Source of the DNA: Erpobdella octoculata
Lineage: Eukaryota > Annelida > Clitellata > Hirudinida > Erpobdellidae
DNA: 64,000 nucleotides
Assembly: GCA_963978895.1 (NCBI GenBank)
Contig: OZ022245.1
Coordinates: 3,598,009-3,662,008, forward strand
Direction: 5' to 3'
The notes beneath the pieces are model-generated. The model was not told the origin of the DNA. It saw only the letters and a list, made by a program, of their open reading frames with translations, and searched no databases. The translations under genes were made by a program, and so were the position numbers. Shown one piece after another: positions 52,735-64,000 of this stretch (position 1 is its first letter; each line of letters begins with the position of its first letter).

Positions 52735-53180
52735 GTGTCTCGTTTTTGGGATCCACTTGCTGCAGAAAACATGGCTAAGAACATTCAGCGGCAGCGGGAC
52801 TTATTGGCTTTCGTAGCACATTCGGCTGGAACATCAGATCCATTACGTTTTCTGGCTGTCATTCTGTGCATCTCAATTTTCTCTTGGTTGATTAATGATG
52901 TCCTTTTTAATGCGCCTGCTTAATGCAAGAAAGACGTAAAACGTCTGCTAATGATAAAATGAAATGCAAAAGCATAGTATCTTGTTTCATCTCCGGTTGT
53001 GATCTCTGGCTGATGTTAAAGCTTGTAGGATACACGGAACCGAATGTATATAGTGTACAGACCTTATTAATGAAATCACTTGCAGGCGCTTTATTGTCTC
53101 TTTGCCTTTATCAGGTCCGCATGGTGGCGTTTGTGGTTTTAACAGTACCATTTCATTTTACTTATATTACAGGGAAGTGA
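52735..53180 (+). other. Unrecognised open frames, possibly transposon-derived
   Basis: Two adjoining frames (52735-52923 and 52923-53180) encode FWDPLAAENMAKNIQRQRD and a hydrophobic segment, then a Cys/Leu-rich frame. They overlap by one base. There are no splice sites or paralogs to support them. The sequence after 53200 (ATGCCCCCGTGGCTCCCC) has repeat character, so I treat the block as probable decayed mobile DNA. Confidence 0.25.
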
Positions 53181-53499
53181 GATCAAAAAGGAGATTTTTG
53201 CAATCTTGGGGAGCATGCCCCCGTGGCTCCCCAAAATCCGCCGTGACATATATATTAGGGTGACCGTTAATTTAACTTTCAAAATATGACTGTTTAACAG
53301 CCAAATTTTGTCTCTTCATTTACATGAACAATTAAATATAGACTATTTCAACCATGGTCTTAGGTATTGTCAGGTAATTCAATCAGATAACAGTTTTTCG
53401 ATCAGCCAGCATTGATATACGCTCTCTGTATTTTAATAACTAACCAGCCTTACAAAGCTACAATTAATATCATAAATACAGAGCATGTTTATATTTTAT

Positions 53500-54905
53500 A
53501 TCAGAAAATATGGTTCCAGGGTCGTATTTAGGGGGGTTTACGGGTTCAACCCCCCCTCCCGAAATCATGAAAAAAAATATAAAATCGGTGTAAAATAAGA
53601 ACAAATGTGCTAGGATTATATAAAATACCCTTGAAAAATTCCAATGTTAATGTGATTTTAAAACATAATTTTATGTCTATGGTGTAATTGACAAAGCAAA
53701 AATTTGTGTGAGATCCGTTCCACGTTTAAATGTTAGTTCCGCTTCAACATTTTTTGTTTTTCTATCGGCTTTTCCGAATTGAAAGCTTTTGAAAATTTAT
53801 TACAAAATGTAACCTCAAGGTAGTTTGGTGAAATTCTTCAATAATAATAACAATAATAATAACGTCAATAATAACAATCAGGGCCGCAACTAGGGGGAAG
53901 GGAGAAACCCCCCCCCAGGCCAAGTCGGAGGGCCCTGTAATTTTTCCAAATATGATGAGTTTTTCTTTGGTTGGAGGAGTGGAGACTGAAGATAGTAAAA
54001 AAAAAAATTTCGCCTGTGGCGGACTTTCTTCTCTTTTTAAAATAACAATACCGATAAATTTGAAAAAAATTGAACCCTCCCTGAAAACAATTTCTAAATA
54101 CGGGCCTGCATGGTTCTATGCAAAATATTATTTTCAGAATTATTTATTCTTTGCCATTGACGCAGACGACTTTATTTTATGGTGATGATTGACAAGTTGA
54201 ATTTGAAGGTGCTATTTTCAACAGCAAACAGGGATTTAAGACTACTGGCAACCAGATTTCAAGATAAGGTATTTCTTCTAGAATCTATGTACAATCAGCG
54301 AGCTGGCTGCTGTCTATTATTATATCACTATATAGAACTGAATGAAACAACACAAGTCTTTCAGTTACACTGCGTCCGGTTTTAAAGGTTTTGGCAAACG
54401 TCAGACAGACATATATATATTAAATATTACCTAGGCAGGATCAACGTCAGGTTCTGAATGTCAACTTTTTAAACGCTTTTAAGCTCGACAAGAGCTCCAC
54501 AATTCATCAGAAGCTCTTAATCTTTAGTACTTTTTTCATCTACATTTAGCTTGGCCCTCATCGGCTTTAAAACTGCTCGCCGCAAATAAAAAACTGTTCA
54601 AAGTATCCTGTTCAGAGATGAATCTCGGGGGAAGGGGGGAGATGGGAGATGCATCCCCCCGAGATTATCAACAGCAAATTTTTTCGAAAATGTCCAGAGT
54701 TTTGACTGCCGCCACCCGGTCACCAAGTTTTTTCGGAAGAGAAAGTGTGAAAATATGTGCAATTTTTTGGAAAAGGACTTACGACTCCCCCCCCCCCCGG
54801 TTTCATGTTTTTCGAGGGAAAATTTGTAAAAGTTTTTTAAATATTTTTAGAAATGGCGTACTTACAACCCCCTTCATGAATTCCTGGATCCGCCACTGAT
54901 CCTAT
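53500..54905. other. Cluster of decayed repeat fragments
   Basis: C- and G-rich runs with wording common to hAT-like MITE ends occur at 53516 (AGGGTCGTATTTAGGGGGG), 53880 (AGGGCCGCAACTAGGGGG) and 54883 (CTGGATCCGCCACTGATCC). No complete element or gene can be drawn. Confidence 0.35.
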
Positions 54906-55807
54906 TATTTGCTATTAGCCAAGGTTTTTAAATATCAATGGTGGTGTTTAAGCTGCTAACAGACATCTTTAAAAAAACTTCATTATTTGATTTCGAAACC
55001 TAAAAAGTTACCTTCGCTCAGCTATTGAATAGTATGAATTTACTAGAATGAAAAGGTATTTGTCACGCAACAGTAAACACACCTGACATTTGAAATCGGA
55101 GCGAAGTCAGCAAAATTTTATTTTTATGATCAATTAAGCCATTTATTTAAGGATTATTATGTTAACTAGAAATACCCCGTCAAAAATGACGTTTTTTGTT
55201 ATTATCCAACTGTCACATATTAAATAAAAAACGGTTTCCTTCATTACTATAATTATGTAAGAAGTTAGGATCACAATGGATGTAAATGATTAAATGTGGT
55301 TAGTCTACCTGTCTACCTGCTCAGAAATATCAAAAAAATGTTCAATCTGTTGGATCGAACCTGGTTCAAGCAAATTAAATCGCTACATTTAATGCCATGC
55401 CTTCTAAGACAGCTTCAATATCTTTCAATATTTTCCTTTGAACAATAGATCCAGCAAAATTTTTAATGTTCAACCATTCATCTATTTATTCATTCATTCA
55501 TTCCCTCATTCATTCAACCATTCATCATTCATTCATTTATTCATTTATTCACTGCTTCTTCGGTCGGCCAGAATTTTACGTATTGATAGTCATTCACGTC
55601 TTTTTTCGACTAAACATATAAAAAAGACTCTAGTTTGCTGTCGTCTGCTGTTGAGTTGACGGTGAGCTTAGATTTTACCCCATAAATCGGTTTTTATAAA
55701 AAGTTAAAACTTCATATTTGACTTATTGTTTTAGAACTTTTTCTCATTTGAATATTATCAGTTCACCAATTACTGAAGTTTAAGACAAAAAATATCTACA
55801 CAACATA

Positions 55808-57755
55808 ATGGCAGATAAACCAAGTAAGATTTTTTTCTGGCTTTTTTAGTCAAAGTTTTTTTTAATTAAAATTTGTAATAACGAAAATCTTACAATGACG
55901 TTGATGATCATAGTTTCCTTTTAAAAGTCGAGTCGCGGTGGGTCATTCAGCAAAATAAGTATGAAATCAGTCTAACTTGAAGGGGCCTGGGCTGGGTTGT
56001 GGGGAGCTCGCCCGATATTGTTAAAAACCAAACTGTTTGGATTTAACCCAACATTGTGGGAAATGTATCAACAGTGTGAAACGAAACATAAATCAAGATT
56101 GCATTGACCAAGATTGTGAGAAATCCGAACAATGATTGGGAATCATAGTGATCACAGATAAATATTACTAAGTAGGAACAAAGCAACATTTAATTAAGGA
56201 GATACCGACTGAGATTTTAGGAATATAGGACATTTCCCCCCGGACGTCCCCCCCCCCCCCCGGACATTTCCCCCCGACAGATCCTAGGATATACCCCCGG
56301 ACCTTTCCCCCGGAGTAGGACATTTCCCCTCTGTTGTAAGATTTTTTCCATGATGTGACGTTTTCTCTGACAGATGAAAATAAATAAATAATGCAGTAGT
56401 ATGAATTTGTGGTTTTGCAAGAGTTATTTTCATGTTAAGGTGCAGGAGCTGTCAAAAGCTTATGAAAAGAAAAATTGCGTAAATTATTTTTACCGAATGT
56501 TGGATGCCATTGCCGGTGAACGAAGTAGCTCGTGGGATGCTTACCCTAACCCTAACGTCCCTAACCCTAATCCTAGCCCTAACAAAGTAACTAGTGGGAT
56601 GCTAACCCTAACGAAGTAACTAGTGGGATGCTAACCCTAACCCTAACGTCCCTAACCTTAATCCTAGCCCTAACAAAGTAACTAGTGGGATGCTAACCCT
56701 AACCCTAACGAAGTAACTAGTGGGATGCTAACCCTAACCCTAACGAAGTAACTAGTGGGATGCTAACCCTAACCCTAACCCCAATCCTAGCCCTAACAAA
56801 GTAACTAGTGGGATGCTAGCCCTAACCCTACTAGCCCTAACCTTAACGAAGTAACTAGTGGGATGCTAACCCTAGCCCTAACCCTAACCCTAACCCTAAC
56901 CCTAGCCCTGATCCTAACGAAGTAACTAATGGGATACTAGCCCTAATCCTAACCCTATCTCTTACGACTGCACGCCAAACACTCTATTCAATTAATAATA
57001 TTCCATTAAATATAAACAATAAATGTCAAATCTTTTAAAAACATTTGAACTCTAACTCTACCCCGGGGGGAATGTCCTACCCCGAGGGGGAACGTCCGGG
57101 GGGAAATGTCCGGAGGGGAATGTCCGTGGGGAGAGAAATTTCCGTTCCCCGTTTTTAGCAGCCTGGTTCGTGGTTATAAAAGCTTAGTGCAAGAACTCAC
57201 TCACTCATCACTAGGACTTCTCATCTGAATTAATATAATTTTCTAGATGGCCCCTGTACCAACTTATTCTACTTACAATTATCACCGTGAATCTGTTTAA
57301 AAGTATTGTGGTCAAATAATAATAAACAACCTTAGTTAGTTGTTTTAATCTCTGAATTTTTTGTTCTATCGATAGATGTCGCTGAGGTAGAATCGTTTGA
57401 CAAGGCGAAGTTGAAAAAAGTTCAGACTCATGTAAAGAACCCATTGCCGACGAAAAAAGGTTATTGAATTGATATTGTTTTACCTGGTAGATAAGTGAAT
57501 GTGGATTTTATAATTAAAAAAATCAGTTAAAACTTGATATGCCATGTGTCTATGTGTTTGATTTGCTTGAACTTTTTAAGTTAATTTAATACTTGGTTCG
57601 TGTATTTTCAATGTGTGGCTGGTTGGTAAATTTAAGGAAACTCAACGCAAACGGAATTTCAATCTACCTTTTTTCATTATGACTTCTTTTTTTAAAGAAT
57701 ATTTATTATTAAAACAGATATACAAGAAGAAAAAAAAGCCAAAGAAAAAAAATGA
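55808..57755 (+). CDS. Beta-thymosin, complete, single repeat, 45 aa
   Basis: Exons: 55808-55823, 57376-57459 and 57718-57755, with both introns phase 1. The protein starts MADKPNVAEVESFDKAKL, continues KKVQTHVKNPLPTKKD and ends EEKKAKEKK. The actin-binding LKKTET motif appears as LKKVQT, and the NPLP.K helix-cap region is intact. Beta-thymosins bind G-actin one to one and buffer monomer in the cytosol. Many invertebrate members are multi-repeat, whereas this one carries a single unit with a short Lys-rich tail. A donor-like gtgagc near 55660 suggests a 5' UTR intron. Intron 1 holds a telomere-like array. All joins were chosen by phase and family wording. Confidence 0.88.
56217..57150. repeat. 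GC-rich inverted arms flanking a telomere-like array
   Basis: The left arm 56228-56335 repeats ACATTTCCCCCCGGAC and the right arm 57060-57140 repeats its complement (GGGGGAAATGTCCGG). They enclose the CCCTAA array. The whole looks like a composite insertion in the beta-thymosin intron. Target duplications were not found. Confidence 0.55.
56541..56968 (+). repeat. Interstitial telomere-like (CCCTAA) compound array
   Basis: CCCTAA hexamers, singly or in runs of two to six, alternate with the spacer GAAGTAACTAGTGGGATGCT, used about eight times. Variants CCCTAG and CCTTAA occur. The hexamer is the metazoan TTAGGG telomere unit. Confidence 0.95.
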
Positions 57756-57881
57756 ACTTTTATTTGAATCATTTAAATCATGGGTTGAAATCTTAAACAC
57801 TTTTTTTTGCTGAGGTTATTAAATTAAAATATCTAAAACTGTACTTTAATTGTTAGTTTAAGTCGAACGCTAGCCACAGAC

Positions 57882-58045
57882 ACACAGAGCGACAGATACA
57901 CAGAGCGACAGATACACAGAGCGACAGACACACAGAGCGACAGATACACAGAGCCACAGACACACAGAGCGACAGACACACAGAGCGACAGACACACAGA
58001 GCGACAGATACACAGAGCGACAGATACACAGAGTGACAGACACAA
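57882..58045. repeat. 16-bp tandem repeat ACACAGAGCGACAGAT
   Basis: About ten units, with the last base pair varying between AGAC and AGAT. The cysteine-rich minus-strand frames are artefacts. Confidence 0.95.
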
Positions 58046-58411
58046 AACACCACGATCACACTAGTAAGGTTGCCTGAGTCTGACTCGACTGTTTCGGACA
58101 TAAACAATAATAAACATTTAATTTATGGTTTCGTCATGTCGAAGTGATGTGAATCATTTTAGGAATGATGTTGTTTTTATGGTTGTTTTATTCTTGTTGT
58201 TATTATTGTTATTTTGTATGGTATATAGTGATTTTTGTAATAATGAAAGTATAAAAAATGAATTAAATAAATAACAATGATTCAAACACAAAACTTTTAT
58301 TATCAAAAATTTTAAACTATTAATCACGGTAGCTTATATTCATTTCATTATAATTTTTCCCAAATCACGTTTTTTTTTCTTCGTTGTCGTCTTCTTCTTC
58401 TTCTTCTTGTA

Positions 58412-58606
58412 TCAAAATAATTTACTGTGAATGGTCTTGACCAAACCCGTGGAGGCTCGGGCAGGTGGTATTGAATACCCACTCAACGTACGCCTCTCAG
58501 TGACGTGGTTAGTACCCCCAGTCGGGGAGACAACAGACTTGAGAAAGATCGCGAAATTATGATGACTTACCCTGATATCTGTCTGCGCAGTGACCTTGTG
58601 GACTAC
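58412..58606 (-). CDS. Probable last exon of an unidentified gene
   Basis: An acceptor (tttttacgcccgcag) precedes 58606, and an open frame runs to TGA at 58414-58412. It starts VVHKVTAQTDIR and ends ASTGLVKTIHSKLF. The middle 33 bp (58570-58538) begin GTAAGT and end AAG and keep the frame either way, so they could be a tiny intron or simply coding (VSHHNFAIFLK). The residues are not low-complexity, but I do not recognise the family and see no upstream exon. Confidence 0.4.
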   Translation of the reverse strand, partial: VVHKVTAQTDIRVSHHNFAIFLKSVVSPTGGTNHVTERRTLSGYSIPPARASTGLVKTIHSKLF

Positions 58607-59800
58607 CTGCGGGCGTAAAAAATTAGCTGGACTTATGAGCCATCTATAGTTAGAAAAGGAGAGCGGAAAATTTTGTTACGAAAGGGAAAATGGGGTTGAA
58701 AATACCACGTCAAAACATTTTCAAATTTTAATATAAAATATTGATAAAACTGCTACTAACCTACATGATTTCATTGCATGAGTATCTTGTCAAGCATGTG
58801 GTAATTTTGTTAATTTTTTAGTTTAAAAATGTGGACGGCGTTAGCAGTTTGTGACATCATTTTAAAGAGAGTCTAATCATTTGTGACTGTGATGGAAAAA
58901 ATGGAGGTATGCAGATTATTTAGTCGTTTATTGACAGCCACAGCGGCTTCTGAATTGTCAGAAGTCGAAAGGTAGTTGTTTTTGTCAATTCGAGTTAAGT
59001 CGTTTTAGTTACAACAATTTGTCGACCTAATATCGATTTAAGGCCAGTTTGGTACCAAGTGAGGTCGGATTGGCACACACTAAAGTAACTGCCAGGTCTA
59101 CCCTACGGTAATTAAAAAAAAATTTAGAACCTTTTAAAATTTTTCACAGAAATAATGTGCGATTCCCTGGAGAAATATGCCGTAGAACAGCCAAGCAATA
59201 GTCATTAGTCATTTAACCTTTCAATAAAGCCCCTTTAAAGTTGAAGGTTGCCTCGCTTACCTTTTGTCATCACCGCTGGGTTGTCTGAATGTTAAAGCCA
59301 TGTTGATTTTGTCAGGTCGGGTCAATAGAATGGCAGATAATGAAATGTATGTATACGTGCTAAATATTTTAGAAAATCATCAAACAATTGGATAAACTTC
59401 GTCCTCGTTTGCTCTCTTTCTGGGCTCACTGAAAACCTCGAAGAATCGTTTTCATTAAATGATACATTAACTAATTATTAGCAGGAGTCAGCGGATAACA
59501 ACAAAATAATTAACTCATACTTTCATAGTTGCTACCATATACCTAGTCCTAAGGACTAGTTAGTCCGGTATGGCAATAAACAAAACAGCATAATACAAAA
59601 ATCGGTTGATCGAGCCATGTTTCTTCTAAGCACAGAATTTATTATAGCGATGAGAAAGCACTCGATCAACTCCCGGGAATTTGATGCACTTAGAAAATTA
59701 AAGAGAACTAATTGATTTGGAACGCTTCATAATTATAATTGTTTTAAGGCTTTACTGAAACAACAGCACTAACAGGATTGGTAAATAATAATTAAAGCCG

Positions 59801-59931
<131 letters not shown>

Positions 59932-60109
59932 AAAACTTTTCAACTAGAAAAATGTTTCAAAGAGTTAAACAGTAAACACCTGCCAAATATCGGTACCTAT
60001 GACTTCAAAACGAAATTCCAATACCGATATTTTGAAGTTAAAAGTGACAAGGACTTAAATAAAAAACAACAACAACAACAACAACAACGATATTTTGAAC
60101 CCAACGTGT

Positions 60110-60205
60110 AAAAGCATAATTAAATTTATCACAACACAAAGTCTATTTGTAATAATTAAATTTATCACAACACAAAGTCTATTTGTAATAATTAAATTTA
60201 TCACA
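60110..60205. repeat. 34-bp tandem repeat, about 3 copies
   Basis: The unit AATTAAATTTATCACAACAC plus AAAGTCTATTTGTA is repeated with a decayed third copy. A short (CAA)n lies just left at 60067-60088. Confidence 0.85.
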
Positions 60206-60316
60206 ATTTGTAATTTAATTATAAAAAACACGACAGAAGTTGACGACATTATTTTGCCTTCGTAAATTAATTCCTGTTTTTCATGAACGTACAAAATATT
60301 GTATGTAGTCTTTTTT

Positions 60317-60645
60317 ATTACCATTATATTAACTCGTCGTCTCTGTTTCTCTGTCTGTTTCAAATCTTGCAATCAATTTTTGAGTCACTTCCTGATGATA
60401 GATTTTTTTCAAATTTTGAATACATGCTCAAAATAGAAGACAATGAACATTCAATTATTAGTTTTACAATAAGTCAATTAATTTAGTTAATTTTAATTAA
60501 TTTCGATATTTCGATATAATTAAGATATTTCGACTTTAATATAAAATAAAAGAGTAATATAAGAAAAAATTGATTGCAAAATTTGTGTTTTAATTACATA
60601 TAAGAGCATTGGTTTTAAAAATTCGTTTTTAATTTACTTGTTACA
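60317..60645 (-). mobile_element. Repeat family R, copy 4
   Basis: Reverse orientation relative to copy 2. From the left it reads AACTCGTCGTCTCTGTTTCT, a short CTGT tandem, then the conserved core to AAGAGCATTGGTTTTAAAAA and TTCGTTTTTAATTTACTTGT. The terminal ACCAATGCTTTTATT is reduced to ACCATTATATT. Confidence 0.7.
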
Positions 60646-61134
60646 TACTTTTATTTAACTTGACTTCTCTGTCTGGGGTCAACATTTGTTAATTGATTTT
60701 TCACTAATTTTTAGACAAGTTAGAACTTTGAAACTTTCAGCATAGACATTAGCTATATGCCAAAACAATATTCAATAGTTTTCAAAGCGATTTAATCATT
60801 ATTTCAAATAATTTCAATTTTATTTTGTAACGCTTTTAAAATTATTCACTACATGGCGCTTGAGTCAATTGAGTGAACTTTTAGGTAATCATGACTATGA
60901 CAAAAACTGTCAAAAACATAATAAAATGTTGACTAAAGTATTACTATAAACAATGGTAAAACTATTATTGCATTTAGAAATCGATTTGCATAATTTAAGC
61001 AAATATAAAAGTTGAAAAACTTTTTTTTAACTTCCACTTGTTTCGCCTTACCCATTTGCTGCTTTTCTTTGTAATGCCATTAAATCCTGAAAAATAAACT
61101 TTCCATTTTGATGTCGTTTTTTCACTGAATCCTT

Positions 61135-61220
<86 letters not shown>

Positions 61221-61222
61221 CC
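61135..61222. repeat. (CT)n microsatellite
   Basis: CT array with two TTT interruptions. Further CT or GA arrays of the same kind lie at 61684-61835, 62099-62156 and 62961-63040. Confidence 0.95.
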
Positions 61223-61326
61223 TCCTTCTCCTTTTTTCTTTCTCTCTTTGTTTCTCTCACTTTCTCACTCTGTCTTTCTCATTCCAAATTTATTTATTTC
61301 TCAACTTCTCATCCTTCTTCAGACAG

Positions 61327-61623
61327 CTTATGGAAGCTGACATTCATCATCAGCAGCAGCAACAGTAGTGGTAGTAGTAGTAGCAGCAACAGTAGTGGTA
61401 GTAGTAGTAGTAGTAGTGATGGTAGCGCACTCGACAGAGTACAGATGGATGACTCACAGAACTCAGAAGAAGCTTATCTGGCTGGCATCATGGTACAAAT
61501 CGCTAGCGGGCCAGTGAACATTCTGGGTGACCGAATGTCCATCGGCGGCCCACACAGACCTCTCTTGGGATTGAAATTAGAAATTATACCCTTAATCAAG
61601 TTTTTATCAATTGATTTGAAATA
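61327..61623 (+). CDS. Weak candidate exon, Ser-rich then acidic
   Basis: A good acceptor (ctcatccttcttcag) ends near 61322. A frame then reads a Ser/Gly repeat (from AGT/AGC trinucleotides) and MDDSQNSEEAYLAGIM, then VNILGDRMSIGGPHRPLLG, to TAA at 61623. A donor ATG|GTACAA at 61492 is possible. The trinucleotide repeat could by itself keep the first half open, so the call is weak. Family not recognised. Confidence 0.25.
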
Positions 61624-61733
61624 AATTGACCGCAGTTTTGTGATGAATCATAATTTAATAACCAAATGTATGTGTGTGTGTGTGTGTAAATGAGAGAGAA
61701 TCAGAGAGACAAAAACAAAGAGAGAGAAAGAGA

Positions 61734-61778
<45 letters not shown>

Positions 61779-62096
61779 AAAAAATAGAGAGAGAAGAGAG
61801 AGAGAGAGAGAAGAGAGAGAGGAGAGAGAGAGAACAGTAACATGATTCGCACTAAATCCATCATTCTTCCTTGACATGACTTCTGGTGTATAATTCATCA
61901 TTCAACCATATAATATAAACATCAACCTTCTATTTATATTGTAGTGTTATAATATAAATATAAATAATAAATATAACCCTTCGCAGCCACACGTGGCTAG
62001 GAGAAGACGTTCAACAAAATTGTCTTCTGACAAAAATGGTGCGATGATCAGAATTGATGTGGGGCGCGATGTAACAAACTCATTGTAGATTGTCTC

Positions 62097-62158
<62 letters not shown>

Positions 62159-62962
62159 ACCATTTCCATATCTAACACTCTTTCTCTATTTCTCTCTTTC
62201 TTTCTTTTCGTTTTCTTTATCTTTTTTCCATATTCTAATTCTAAGCGATTAAAACGTAATGTCTTTTTCTAGAAATTTTCTAATTTCAGTAATAGAACAT
62301 CCGTGTCTCACATAATAATAATAATCGTCCGTTACATTATTATGATAAACTCAAATTGAGTCTCGTAAAATTTCTTATCGCATCCGGTTCATCTGTCCAG
62401 TAACTGCTAGCTGCTGCGACGAAATTAGGGGTGGTGGGGTGGTTAAGGGTGGCCGAGACATTCTATAGAGTGGTTAAGGGGGATTGGAAGAAAATGGAGG
62501 GGTCTGTGGTATCGGAAGGGCTGGAAATTGGGGAGAGTTAAGTACAGGAGAAAAGCTGGAAAAATCTGTTCAATTGTTATTGGAGAAACACACATTTGGA
62601 AGGAAAGTATGTTTGTATTCTTGCTTCAATTGTAGTGATTCTAGTAGTGATGTGTTGATCGCTGCGTTGTCATCGAAACGGCTGAAAATATGACAGTGTT
62701 TTGGCATTGTTCGTCCGTCTGTTGCATTCTTGTATGCGTGCATGGACTCTTCTGTGACTCCCTGTCTGTATGTGTGCAACCCTGGCCACGTGTGGTAGCT
62801 TGTGTTTCTCTTAATTAATTGAGAAGACGATGATCCACAGGCACGTCGTTCGTTTTTCTTGAATTTTTTTTTTAATTTAGCAGAATTTGACATCGCTGCG
62901 TGATTTTTTTATGTGCTTCTCAAGCGTGCATAAGAACGCACCATTTATAATTCTCTCTTTCT

Positions 62963-63034
<72 letters not shown>

Positions 63035-63599
63035 CTCTCTCTTTTGTTTCTCTCTCTGTCTGCCGTTTTATAAATGTCATAAAACCTCCCACAGCCACAG
63101 GGCATTATACAAAATTAAATGCCTCATTTTTAAAAAAACCAGGAAGCTCTTCATTTTCTTTCAAGTAATTAAATTCACTCGATTATCCTTGAAGATTTCA
63201 AAATATGAGAAATATTCGTATTTCATTTATACCATTTGTTTGGGAATCGCCAAAGAATAGATATCAACTCAAAACCGTATTTCTAGTGACGTTCCAATAA
63301 TAGTGATGGAAACAAAAGCTGCTAAATAGCTAGCTGTTATGTCGGACCACCACGCGCCATCGCCACTAGAATTTAAATTTTAATCTCATAACACATAAAC
63401 ACAACAACTTGAATACAAATCGGTCACTCGACACCTTTAGAGGAGTGCTCTCGTGCCGGCTTCAATAAGCCGGATGAATAACCAACAGATGGTGGTGGCT
63501 CATCACCTCCCCTTGCCTCGCACACATTTCAAGTCATCCCCCACCCCACCCCAGCCCCAGCCCCTAGCCGATCGCTCATTCATGCATCCACTCACTCAC

Positions 63600-63700
63600 T
63601 CTCGCCTAGCAAGCAGACGCAGCACCGGGAGCCTATAAAATGGCCACCGATCGCTTCCATTGTTTCATCGACGTTTCTGTCTCGAAGCTGAAATTATATG
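63600..63700 (+). promoter_or_regulatory. Core promoter with TATA box
   Basis: CTATAAAATGGC at 63631 lies in a locally GC-rich stretch with CCACCCCACCCCAGCCCCAG about 95 bp upstream. Transcription would start near 63660 and run out of the window to the right. The text at 63660-63710 may be a 5' UTR exon. No start codon with a long frame follows inside the window. Confidence 0.45.
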
Positions 63701-64000
63701 CCAGTGGGTGCGTTTTTGTTTTTATTTTAATTTTTGTAGTGTTTGATTTATGTTACGATGGTTAATAAGATGTCGGAGACATTGATTTAACATAAATATT
63801 TTTTGTATTTATCCGTGTTCGAACAGCTGACGCGTTTTGTTGCTTATAAAACGAAGTTTCGGTAAATATTTATTTATCACTCATTTCAAACTAATTTCAT
63901 TGTCTTGCGCGAATTAGAGTTGCGTTGTTTATTTCAGCTTAAACGCTGCTAGCGTAAATTTAAATATCATAAGATAAGAGATAGACAGACAAGAAACGCC

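Noticed and set aside
56217..57150. Chromosome end or assembly telomere
   Set aside because: The CCCTAA units are interrupted by a fixed spacer and flanked on both sides by beta-thymosin exons, so the array is interstitial.
57833..58107. Cys-rich repeated open frames on the minus strand
   Set aside because: Translations of the 16-bp ACACAGAGCGACAGAT tandem repeat.

Overview
This window is animal nuclear DNA. It is AT-rich and intron-rich, with GT-AG splice sites, many long microsatellites and many small transposons. The genes are metazoan: a Tec-family tyrosine kinase, a beta-thymosin, the mitochondrial chaperone TIMM9, a Ly6/uPAR-type GPI-anchored protein and a death-domain protein. An interstitial array of the TTAGGG telomere type (read as CCCTAA) argues against most insects and nematodes. 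An invertebrate such as a mollusc or annelid is my inference only; nothing here fixes the species.

Layout. 0-1 kb: TA arrays, then the last exon of an unidentified coiled-coil protein (+). 1-13 kb: mostly non-coding, with microsatellites, small hAT-like elements and a Ly6-type gene (+, 5.8-6.9 kb). 12.9-17.2 kb: an eight-exon gene (-) for a 754-residue acidic, low-complexity protein that may be TALPID3-like. 18.2-32.5 kb: a complete 18-exon Tec-family kinase gene (-, 629 aa: PH, Btk-type zinc motif, SH3, SH2, kinase). Its introns hold a solo LTR, a 941-bp hAT-like element, tRNA-related SINEs and a nested intronless gene on the opposite strand. 33.4-35.0 kb: a decayed multicopy nuclease-like pseudogene (-). 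35-41 kb: a repeat-dense region with an inverted duplication and a second intronless gene paralogous to the nested one. 42.5-45.7 kb: death-domain exons and a coiled-coil exon (-), possibly one gene. 47.1-48.1 kb: complete TIMM9 (-). 50-55 kb: repeats, including a 64-bp-arm near-perfect palindrome and about 580 bp of GAGT repeat. 55.8-57.8 kb: complete beta-thymosin (+), with the telomere-like array in intron 1. 58.4-58.6 kb: a likely last exon of an unknown gene (-). 60-64 kb: microsatellites, a weak candidate exon and a TATA promoter near the right edge.

Most notable system: two intronless genes (570 and 544 aa) that look like lineage-specific ZYG11/ZER1-type substrate receptors of Cullin-2 ubiquitin ligases. 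Each carries a BC-box-like and a Cul2-box-like N-terminus followed by leucine-rich repeats. One sits antisense inside an intron of the kinase gene. The other has its 3' end, including the stop codon, supplied by a dispersed repeat that occurs four times in this window.
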